From contig URAG01000088.1 of NCBI GenBank assembly GCA_900545755.1, forward strand, positions 1 to 8,831: DNA of 8,831 bases. The letters run 5' to 3'. Below the pieces are notes generated by a model. It was not told the DNA's origin. It ran no database searches and worked only from the letters and a program-made list of their open reading frames with translations. Position numbers and translations under genes: made by a program. Positions 1 to 5,052 of the stretch are shown here, piece after piece (positions within the stretch are counted from its first letter, which is position 1; each line of letters starts with the position of its first letter). The DNA is from an uncultured Cloacibacillus sp. GTDB taxonomy: Bacteria; Synergistota; Synergistia; Synergistales; Synergistaceae.

Positions 1-195
1 GTCCCCGTCGATGAAATAGGCGTTGACGTCAAAGTCGTCCTGGTAGCCCTGCACAAGCTGTTCCAGGCTTAGGATGCGCACCCCCACGCCCACAACGCCC
101 AGCAGCGCCCCCAGGCCGTGGGTGACGGCGTTGAGCACTTCTTCCCCGATGCTCAGGCGGCGGTTCTCGCCGCGGTATGGCATAGATGCAGTCAT
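1..195 (-). CDS. 5' part of a mosaic ORF: hemolysin III-like N-terminus joined to a Cache-like sensory segment (runs off the window)
   Basis: This open frame of 65 codons continues past the left edge. The start ATG at 195-193 lies 8 nt from a strong SD (AAAGGAGG on the minus strand, 211-204); an in-frame ATG at 183 is an alternative. Residues 14-32 (LSIGEEVLNAVTHGLGALL) match the conserved opening of the hemolysin III/TrhA membrane family. In that family the next residues should complete a first transmembrane helix and lead into further helices. Instead, from about residue 31 it reads GVVGVGVR, then SLEQLVQGY and NAYFIDGD, which is the typical end-strand pattern of extracytoplasmic Cache domains in chemoreceptors and sensor kinases. 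The join falls near base 105, in CTGCTGGGCGTTGTGGGCG, a run that both families could encode. I therefore suspect an artificial or recombinational fusion rather than a real two-domain protein. Family assignment is from motif memory only. Confidence 0.55.
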   Translation of the reverse strand, partial: MTASMPYRGENRRLSIGEEVLNAVTHGLGALLGVVGVGVRILSLEQLVQGYQDDFDVNAYFIDGD

Positions 196-203
196 GGCTG
201 GTT

Positions 204-211
204 CCTCCTTT
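204..211 (-). promoter_or_regulatory. Strong Shine-Dalgarno site of the left-edge gene
   Basis: AAAGGAGG on the minus strand, 8 nt before the ATG at 195. It fixes the start of the partial left-edge ORF. Confidence 0.7.
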
Positions 212-248
212 ACTGATTTTGAAATCGGTTTATCTTGTGTTTTATATT

Positions 249-277
249 AGGATATCACCAAAAGCAGGAAAAGTCAA
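249..277 (-). promoter_or_regulatory. Putative sigma-70 promoter for the left-edge gene
   Basis: On the minus strand, TTGACT (277-272) and TATCCT (254-249) are separated by 17 nt. Predicted transcription starts near 242 and gives a leader of about 45 nt before the ATG at 195. It lies in an AT-rich divergent intergenic region. Confidence 0.45.
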
Positions 278-374
278 CCATATATTATGTCAGATATCGG
301 GTCATCTTGTTTTTGATACAAGCTCTCTGTTTTTCCCAGTTCTGGCATGTCCTATGGCGTGAATGATTTCACCC

Positions 375-403
375 TTGACATTTTGGCCAGAGGCTCGTAT
401 ACT
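375..403 (+). promoter_or_regulatory. Near-consensus sigma-70 promoter for the ligase gene
   Basis: TTGACA (375-380), a 17-nt spacer and TATACT (398-403) give an almost ideal sigma-70 promoter. Transcription would start near 410, leaving a leader of about 72 nt before the GTG at 482. The promoter lies in the left segment, whose codon use differs from the rest of the window, so it may not belong to the downstream native operon. Confidence 0.75.
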
Positions 404-433
404 TTTCCTAGCACCCTTTGCATAAGAAAAATG

Positions 434-447
434 TGATGCTAGCATCA
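434..447. promoter_or_regulatory. Perfect 14-bp palindrome in the ligase leader, candidate operator
   Basis: TGATGCTAGCATCA is a perfect palindrome about 25-37 nt downstream of the predicted start of transcription. It sits inside a looser pair, TTTGCAT (417-423) and ATGCAAA (447-453). The position fits a repressor site blocking elongation or initiation. No regulator gene is visible nearby. Confidence 0.4.
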
Positions 448-481
448 TGCAAAATACCAGAGAAAGTTAGGACTGATTTTC

Positions 482-1777
482 GTGCCCATGTATCAACCTG
501 AGATCGAAACCATGCCCCAGGACCAACTGCGGGCTTTGCAGAGCGAGCGCCTGGTCAAGCAGGTCCGCCACGTCTACGATAACGTCCCCTATTACCGCGC
601 CAAGATGGACGAGAAGGGCGTGACCCCCGACGACATCCACGGCATCGAGGACTTGCATAAGCTGCCTTTTGTCTCCAAGGCCGACCTGCGGGAGTGCTAT
701 CCCTACGGCCTGCTGGCCAAGCCCCTGTCCGAGTGTGTCCGCATCCACTCCACCTCCGGCACCACCGGCCGCCGCGTGGTGGCGTTCTACACCCAGCACG
801 ACGTAGACCTGTGGGAGGACTGCTGCGCCCGCGCCATCATGGCCGCCGGCGGCACCAAGGACGATGTGGTCCACGTCTCCTATGGCTACGGCCTCTTCAC
901 CGGCGGCGCGGGTCTGCACGGCGGCTCCCACAAGGTCGGCAGCCTGACCCTGCCCATGTCCTCAGGCTCGACCGACCGCCAGATACAGTTCATGCAGGAC
1001 CTCGGCTCCACGATACTCTGCTGCACGCCCTCATACGCCGCCTACATCGGCGAGACGATAGTCGAGCGCGGGCTTCAGGACACGATCAAGCTCAAGGCTG
1101 GAATCTTCGGCGCGGAAGCGTGGAGCGAGGAAATGCGCCACGACATCGAAAAGAACCTCCGCATCAAAGCCTACGACATTTACGGCCTCACCGAGCTCGA
1201 AGGCCCGGGCGTCAGCTATGAATGCTGCGAGCAGCGTGGAATGCACATCTGCGAAGACCAGTTCATCGCGGAGATAATAGACCCGAACACCGGCGAAGTC
1301 CTTCCCGACGGAGAAAAGGGCGAACTCGTCTTCACCTCGCTCAACAAGCAGGCCTTCCCGATGGTGCGCTACCGCACGCGCGACATCTGTGTCCTCTCGC
1401 ATGAGAAATGCTCCTGCGGCCGCACTCACGTCCGTATGTCCAAGCCGATGGGCCGCAGCGACGACATGCTCATAATCAAGGGCGTCAACGTCTTCCCGTC
1501 GCAGGTCGAAACCGTCCTCATCGAGCACGGCTACTCGCCGAACTACCAGCTCGTCGTCGATCGCGTCAACAACTCCGACACGCTCGATATCAACGTTGAA
1601 ATGAACCCCGATATGTTCAGCGACAACCTCGGCGAAATCACCGCGCGCGAGAAAGAGCTAGTCAACGCGCTCAAGGGATTCCTCGGCATATACACGCGCG
1701 TCCACCTCGTCGCGCCGAAGAGCATCCCGCGCAGCGAAGGCAAGGCCGTCCGCCTCATAGACAAGCGCAAAATATAA
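482..1777 (+). CDS. paaK: Phenylacetate-CoA ligase-like AMP-forming enzyme (codon-use switch inside)
   Basis: A 431-residue member of the ANL adenylate-forming superfamily, of usual PaaK length (about 430). It would activate an aryl-acetate or similar acid with ATP to an acyl-AMP and then to the CoA thioester, in the cytoplasm. Visible motifs: the nucleotide loop HSTSGTTG at 89-96, YGLTE at 234-238, RTRD at 298-301, GRSDDML at 324-330 and the hinge region IIKGVNVFPSQVE at 331-343. A CSCGR stretch (310-314) is typical of the PaaK subgroup. The GTG start at 482 follows TTAGGA (467-472) by 9 nt; ATG at 488 is possible but is 15 nt from it. The gene is followed after 52 nt by the tandem-ACT gene with no terminator between, so they look co-transcribed. 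In anaerobes this pair often sits near indolepyruvate oxidoreductase genes, suggesting aryl-acid or aromatic amino acid catabolism; the true substrate is unknown. Codon use changes sharply near residues 158-168, so the 5' third may come from another organism. Confidence 0.85.
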   Translation: MPMYQPEIETMPQDQLRALQSERLVKQVRHVYDNVPYYRAKMDEKGVTPDDIHGIEDLHKLPFVSKADLRECYPYGLLAKPLSECVRIHSTSGTTGRRVVAFYTQHDVDLWEDCCARAIMAAGGTKDDVVHVSYGYGLFTGGAGLHGGSHKVGSLTLPMSSGSTDRQIQFMQDLGSTILCCTPSYAAYIGETIVERGLQDTIKLKAGIFGAEAWSEEMRHDIEKNLRIKAYDIYGLTELEGPGVSYECCEQRGMHICEDQFIAEIIDPNTGEVLPDGEKGELVFTSLNKQAFPMVRYRTRDICVLSHEKCSCGRTHVRMSKPMGRSDDMLIIKGVNVFPSQVETVLIEHGYSPNYQLVVDRVNNSDTLDINVEMNPDMFSDNLGEITAREKELVNALKGFLGIYTRVHLVAPKSIPRSEGKAVRLIDKRKI

Positions 1778-1829
1778 CCGGCGGAACACAACAGGGACTT
1801 TTTTGAATATAATAAAGGAGGAAAAAATC

Positions 1830-2285
1830 ATGAAGGGGGAAAAAGAGATGACAATCAAACAGATTTCCGTCTTTCTTGAAAACAAGCCCGGCAAACTCGC
1901 CGAATTCGTTGAAGTTCTCCGCAGCCACGGCATAGACATGAGGGCGCTTTCGCTCGCGGAAGCCTCCGACTTCGGCATCGCGCGCGTCATAGTCGACGAC
2001 CCCGACAAGACGCAGCAGGTGCTGGCAGAGGCGCACTTCATATCTTCCGTCACTCCGGTCCTCGCCGTCTCAGTCTCCGACCAGCCCGGCGCGCTTTACG
2101 AGATGCTCGAAGCGATGCGCGAAGGCTCCGTCAACATCGAGTACACCTACGCCTTCACGACGCGCACCGACAAAGGCGCCTACATGGTCTTCCGCGTCGC
2201 GGACAAATCCATCGACGACGCAGTCAAGCTCCTTGAAAAGCACAACATCAAGATAGTCGCGCAGGACGATATATATAAGCTGTAA
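1830..2285 (+). CDS. Tandem ACT-domain protein, likely amino-acid-sensing partner of the ligase
   Basis: This 151-residue protein is almost entirely two ACT domains: one near residues 9-55 (ISVFLENKPGKLAEF opening) and one near 78-140 (PVLAVSVSDQPGALYEM opening). Each begins with the beta strand plus PG-L turn that marks ACT ligand-binding folds. No catalytic domain is attached, so it is probably a small regulatory or ligand-binding protein, perhaps for an aromatic amino acid or an aryl acid. The ATG at 1830 has a perfect SD (AAAGGAGG, 1814-1821) 8 nt upstream. An in-frame ATG at 1848 has a weaker AGGGGG at similar spacing and would give 145 residues, closer to the usual length, so the start is slightly uncertain. 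It is the second gene of the ligase operon and is followed by a strong terminator. Its codon use (few CTG, many CTC) matches the rest of the window and the 3' part of the ligase. Confidence 0.85.
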   Translation: MKGEKEMTIKQISVFLENKPGKLAEFVEVLRSHGIDMRALSLAEASDFGIARVIVDDPDKTQQVLAEAHFISSVTPVLAVSVSDQPGALYEMLEAMREGSVNIEYTYAFTTRTDKGAYMVFRVADKSIDDAVKLLEKHNIKIVAQDDIYKL

Positions 2286-2299
2286 CAACAAAACAAGCG

Positions 2300-2326
2300 A
2301 AAGCCCCGCCGCTGAGGCGGGGCTTT
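2300..2326 (+). terminator. Intrinsic terminator of the ligase-ACT operon
   Basis: AAAGCCCCGCC (2300-2310), a 5-nt loop and GGCGGGGCTTT (2316-2326) form a perfect 11-bp stem starting 14 bases after the ACT stop codon. The 3' arm ends in TTT and is followed by TATAATAT rather than a long T run. Confidence 0.85.
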
Positions 2327-2975
2327 ATAATATGCCAGAGCGTGGAAAGCCGCCATGTTGACAAACGGCGTCGTCCTGGCAAACGCCGAATAGGAAGTCG
2401 CGGCCGACCAATATAGCTTCTGCAAATTAATGGAACATCTGCTCGTATAGTGAATATACTAAGAAAACATATCTGCACAACCTATTTTAATAAGTATTCA
2501 GCAGACAGATGAGAAGGGTAACTAAGGCAAAGGCAGTCTTACCAACGGACGACAGCCTCTCCCAAAAGCTCAACCCTGCGGATATAGACATAATGATGAA
2601 AAATGTACAGGCAACTGCGTTAAATGGGGCAATATATACGCGGCGTTCGCTCTCCATATACTCTGATGATCGAATGCGGAATAGTAGCAGAAGCGCACTA
2701 TAACAAAAGCCCACGAGCCGGACTTAGCCTGCGTCAAGTTATGGCGCTGGAGTGGCCTCGATGTACATGGCCCAATAGATCAGATAAATATGGTCCCATG
2801 GCCCGCATTGCATTAAAATTTCTCACTATTCTGAAGCCTGTAGACGGTTACGCGTATTGCGCGGATATGCTACGTTTTTCGCAACAAAGCATGCGCCGCT
2901 TGGGTGTGGAGGCACAACAAACACGGATGTTAGTTCATGCTTGCTCGTACGTCATATAGTTCGTTGTGTCGGGAT
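2327..2975. other. About 650 bp with no convincing intact gene
   Basis: Between the terminator and the end of the CDF gene I find no reading frame with a ribosome binding site, recognisable family or the codon style of the neighbours. Base composition is more AT-rich than the flanks. Plus-strand frames at 2509-2703 and 2624-2959 lack SD sites and contain no motif I recognise. A minus-strand hydrophobic frame (see the pseudogene entry) is the only suggestive content. A small inverted repeat, GTATA/TATAC (2445-2459), is present. Confidence 0.5.
2487..2714 (-). pseudogene. Possible decayed C-terminal fragment of a DMT/EamA-like membrane transporter
   Basis: The minus strand from about 2714 to the stop TAA at 2487 encodes about 75 mostly hydrophobic residues. 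They contain YIAPFNAV, a hydrophobic helix, LSFWERLSSVG and a second helix ending LLICLLNTY. This order (a proline-bearing YxxPF turn, helix, short ER-containing loop, final helix) resembles the last quarter of EamA/DMT exporters. There is no plausible start: the frame is closed upstream by TAA codons and no SD is present. An upstream fragment in the same frame (LIYWAMYIEATPAP) is cut off by a stop. I read it as a remnant; the resemblance is weak and from memory. Confidence 0.3.
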
Positions 2976-4139
2976 TTAGGCGATTCCGTCGAACCGGATT
3001 ATAGTTATGTATTTCTTCCCTTTTTGATTAAGTGCGGTGTCTATCCGCTCTTTAATTTCTTTTTTCTTTTCGATCATCGAGTATGGAACGGCGAGGTCGA
3101 AGACGAGCTTCGACTGCGACGAGCCTCTCACTATGCGGAAGTCATGGATGGAAAAGGCAGGATCGAGTGCGTGGACTATATCGCCGACGGTCCGGCGCAT
3201 CTCGTTTTGCTCTGCGTCGTTTGTCACGACCGGGTCGTAGTGGATGACGAAATGGACGTTCAACTTTTCAAGCACGTCGCATTCTATATCGTCGATAATA
3301 TCGTGGCAGGCCAGAGGGTCTTCGTCCGCGCTCAGCTCTACGTGCGCCGAGGCGTAGCGGCGCCCCGGTCCGTAGTCATGTACGAGAAGGTCGTGGACGC
3401 CGAGGACTTTTTTGTGTGACAGCACCAGCTCCGTGATTTTGTCGACAGTCTCCTCGTCGGCTTGCTGCCCGAGCAGGGGGGAGATGGTGTCCTTCGCAAT
3501 GCCGATGCTGGAATAAAGGATGAAAATCGCGACGGCGAATCCGATATAGCCGTCGATGTTCAGATTGAAAAGGTAATTCACCATGCAGCCCAGCAGCACC
3601 GCGCAGGTAGAGATGACGTCGTTACGGCTGTCGACGGACGTCGCATAAAGCGTGGGGGAATCGATCGCCGTCCCGAGTTTTTTATAAAATCCCGACATCC
3701 AGAATTTCACTGCGACTGACGCGGCAAGCATGACAAGCGTCGCCGCTGAGATGTCGATGGGCTGCGGGTTCATAATTTTGGCTATAGAAGACTTCACAAG
3801 CTCCGCGCCGATGAGCATAATCAGAGCAGCCACCGCTAGGCCGGATAGGTACTCGTATCGTGCGTGTCCATATGGATGCCGCTTGTCTGCGGGGCGCTGC
3901 GCCATGCGGAAGCCGAGCAGCGTCGTAAGGGACGAGGCCGCGTCCGACAGGTTGTTCACACCGTCAGCGATAATCGCCATCGACCCTACAAGCAGGCCGA
4001 TAATCAGTTTTACCGCCGTAAGTAAACAGTTGCAGGCGATTCCGGTCGCTCCCGCCAGTTTCCCTATGGCGGAGCGCACCGCTGGATCGTGCGTATCTTC
4101 GTAGTTTTTGATAAAAAGTCTTAAAAGAATGTCCGTCAT
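2976..4139 (-). CDS. Cation diffusion facilitator (CDF) family metal exporter
   Basis: A 387-residue inner-membrane metal/proton antiporter. Six helices lie in residues about 25-215. The metal-site motif of TM2 is NNLSD (N62, D66) and that of TM5 is DSRND (D170, D174), with HPYGH at 88-92. A cytoplasmic dimerisation domain (about 230-308) is followed by about 80 further residues resembling a second ferredoxin-like domain, longer than minimal CDFs of about 300 residues. Zinc CDFs normally have HxxxD in TM5 and HxxxD or DxxxD in TM2. The N-D-D-D set seen here resembles the manganese exporter MntE, so Mn, Fe, Co or Ni are more likely than Zn; this is an inference. The start ATG at 4139 has AAGGTGAG about 10 nt upstream. 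The gene is preceded by a riboswitch-like leader and a consensus promoter, so expression is probably metal-induced at the RNA level. It stands alone. Confidence 0.9.
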   Translation of the reverse strand: MTDILLRLFIKNYEDTHDPAVRSAIGKLAGATGIACNCLLTAVKLIIGLLVGSMAIIADGVNNLSDAASSLTTLLGFRMAQRPADKRHPYGHARYEYLSGLAVAALIMLIGAELVKSSIAKIMNPQPIDISAATLVMLAASVAVKFWMSGFYKKLGTAIDSPTLYATSVDSRNDVISTCAVLLGCMVNYLFNLNIDGYIGFAVAIFILYSSIGIAKDTISPLLGQQADEETVDKITELVLSHKKVLGVHDLLVHDYGPGRRYASAHVELSADEDPLACHDIIDDIECDVLEKLNVHFVIHYDPVVTNDAEQNEMRRTVGDIVHALDPAFSIHDFRIVRGSSQSKLVFDLAVPYSMIEKKKEIKERIDTALNQKGKKYITIIRFDGIA

Positions 4140-4180
4140 AATTCTGTCTCACCTTCATCAGCCGCCCGCGCGCATGAAAC

Positions 4181-4215
4181 AGCCCGCGAGATCGCTGCAA
4201 ACGGTCCCGCGGGCT
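4181..4215 (-). terminator. Alternative hairpin of the metal riboswitch (expression platform)
   Basis: On the minus strand AGCCCGCG (4215-4208) can pair perfectly with CGCGGGCT (4188-4181), followed by GTTTC. Its 5' arm reuses the 3' strand of the last aptamer stem (4213-4209), so aptamer and hairpin exclude each other. With metal bound the hairpin should not form and the CDF gene would be expressed. The T run is short (three), so termination may be weak or need help. Confidence 0.55.
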
Positions 4216-4291
4216 CTGTGTCCTTTCCCGCTGCCGGGGCGCCGTCCCGGCCCGGCGTTGCGGCCCCTGAGAGCCGCCGCCTGCTCCATGC
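4197..4291 (-). ncRNA. Putative NiCo (czcD-type) metal riboswitch aptamer in the CDF leader
   Basis: Read on the minus strand, the leader has the order known for NiCo riboswitches. It starts GCATGG (4291-4286), followed by AGCAGGC. A GCGGC/GCCGC hairpin comes next, then a GCCGGG/CCCGGC hairpin with a conserved-looking CAAC before and GGCAGC after it. The last hairpin is GCGGG (4231-4227) with CCCGC (4213-4209), followed by GGGAC and a closing arm CCG...TGC pairing back to the start. The stretch GGCAGC-stem-GYGGGAC closely parallels the GGCAAC-stem-GUGGGACAG element of the published czcD RNA, and AGCAGGC is identical. It begins about 7 nt after the predicted transcription start and precedes a CDF exporter, the classic gene for this class. 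Alignment is by eye and from memory; a covariance-model search (Rfam NiCo) would decide. Confidence 0.65.
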
Positions 4292-4304
4292 TCAATTTTT
4301 GGAA

Positions 4305-4334
4305 ATTATATTTGAAGCCTTTGCGCGCTGTCAA
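4305..4334 (-). promoter_or_regulatory. Consensus sigma-70 promoter of the riboswitch-CDF transcript
   Basis: On the minus strand TTGACA (4334-4329), 18 nt, then TATAAT (4310-4305): both hexamers match the consensus exactly. Transcription would start near 4298, just before the aptamer, giving a leader of about 160 nt. Confidence 0.85.
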
Positions 4335-4350
4335 GGCTGATATTCAGCCT
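4334..4350. promoter_or_regulatory. Perfect inverted repeat between divergent promoters, candidate operator
   Basis: AGGCTGA, TAT, TCAGCCT: two perfect 7-base arms around a 3-base centre. It touches the -35 box of the CDF promoter and covers the -35 region of the opposite promoter, so a dimeric regulator bound here could affect both genes. The cognate regulator is not in the window. Confidence 0.45.
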
Positions 4351-4371
4351 GCTACTGCCCTATGCTAAAAT
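4343..4371 (+). promoter_or_regulatory. Putative extended -10 promoter of the secreted protein gene
   Basis: TGC-TAAAAT (4363-4371) is an extended -10 element. The -35 region 17 nt upstream (TTCAGC, 4343-4348) is poor, as expected for extended -10 promoters. Transcription would start near 4378, 33 nt before the ATG at 4411. Confidence 0.5.
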
Positions 4372-4410
4372 ATGGAGCGAGTATACATACGGCCCGGAGG
4401 TAAATCCAAG

Positions 4411-5040
4411 ATGAAAAATATTATTTCGGCCCTAGTACTGCTGTTCGCCGCAGCGTTGGTATTTTCCGCTCCGGCGGAAGCGCGCGGGTACGACGCGTCG
4501 AAGCCGCCGAAAACAGGCGAACGGGCGCGCGCCGTGCTGAACGCGCTTAACGCTCAACGCGGCCCAGTCTACCTTAAATACAGGACTGATGGAGAAGACG
4601 GAAGCGCGACGGTGACTTTCGCCTCGAATGGAAGCAAGGCTTACACGGACGTGGAATCGGCGGAAGGGCGTATAAGCACGCTCTACGACGCGAAGACGGG
4701 GGATGTCGTTATCATTTCACACAATACGAAAACCTACGTCGTAGCCCCCTCCGCGCCGGTCGTCCTGCCGTTCGAGGAAACGCTTGAGCGCGCCGCCGGC
4801 TGTGAATTTAAGTCCTCGTCGGGCAGCGAGAAGATAAAGGGCGCGCGCTACGACTTCGACAAAATCGTATGGGACGACGGGACGGAAGAGACGCTCTACT
4901 TTCTGCCGATGACCGATACGCTGAAATGGTGGCGTACCGGCGGCGAGCTCGCCGAGGTGCTCGAATACGGCAGCCGCGGGGTGAAGGATGAATTCTTCAA
5001 AATCCCAGCGGGCTACAAAGAGACGAAGCTTCCTATGTAA
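4411..5040 (+). CDS. Secreted hypothetical protein with signal peptide
   Basis: I do not recognise the family. The 209-residue protein starts with a classical signal peptide: MKN, a hydrophobic core at about 4-20, and a likely signal-peptidase I site after SAPAEA near residue 25. The mature part is soluble and rich in charged residues and beta-like segments. It holds a single cysteine (in AAGCEFK), a WDDGTEETLYFLP stretch and a C-terminal EFFKIPAGYKE. That ending is reminiscent of periplasmic LolA-fold or DUF4412-type proteins, which commonly close with an F-x-x-P-x-G-Y motif; this is only suggestive. ATG 4411 is chosen because GGAGG (4396-4400) lies 10 nt upstream and the signal peptide begins there; an in-frame ATG at 4372 overlaps the promoter and has no SD. 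It is transcribed divergently from the CDF exporter and is convergent with the cfa gene, with only 12 nt between the two stop codons. Confidence 0.75.
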   Translation: MKNIISALVLLFAAALVFSAPAEARGYDASKPPKTGERARAVLNALNAQRGPVYLKYRTDGEDGSATVTFASNGSKAYTDVESAEGRISTLYDAKTGDVVIISHNTKTYVVAPSAPVVLPFEETLERAAGCEFKSSSGSEKIKGARYDFDKIVWDDGTEETLYFLPMTDTLKWWRTGGELAEVLEYGSRGVKDEFFKIPAGYKETKLPM

Positions 5041-5052
5041 AGCTGCGCGATG

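Noticed and set aside
1808..1813. TATAAT just before the ACT gene as an internal promoter
   Set aside because: It directly abuts the SD with no room for a start site and leader, and has no -35; the gene is better explained by read-through from the ligase.
2358..2363. TTGACA hexamer as a promoter after the ACT-gene terminator
   Set aside because: No -10 element at 15-19 nt downstream and no supported gene follows.
2509..2703. Plus-strand open frame of 64 codons
   Set aside because: No ribosome binding site and antisense to the more protein-like hydrophobic frame.
2624..2959. Plus-strand open frame of 111 codons in the AT-richer region
   Set aside because: No SD before the ATG, no recognisable family, and composition and codon use unlike the window's real genes; more likely chance or decay.
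4197..4291. yybP-ykoY manganese riboswitch as the CDF leader class
   Set aside because: The element order and the GGCAGC/GGGAC signature fit the NiCo class; I do not see the two conserved manganese-binding internal loops of yybP-ykoY.
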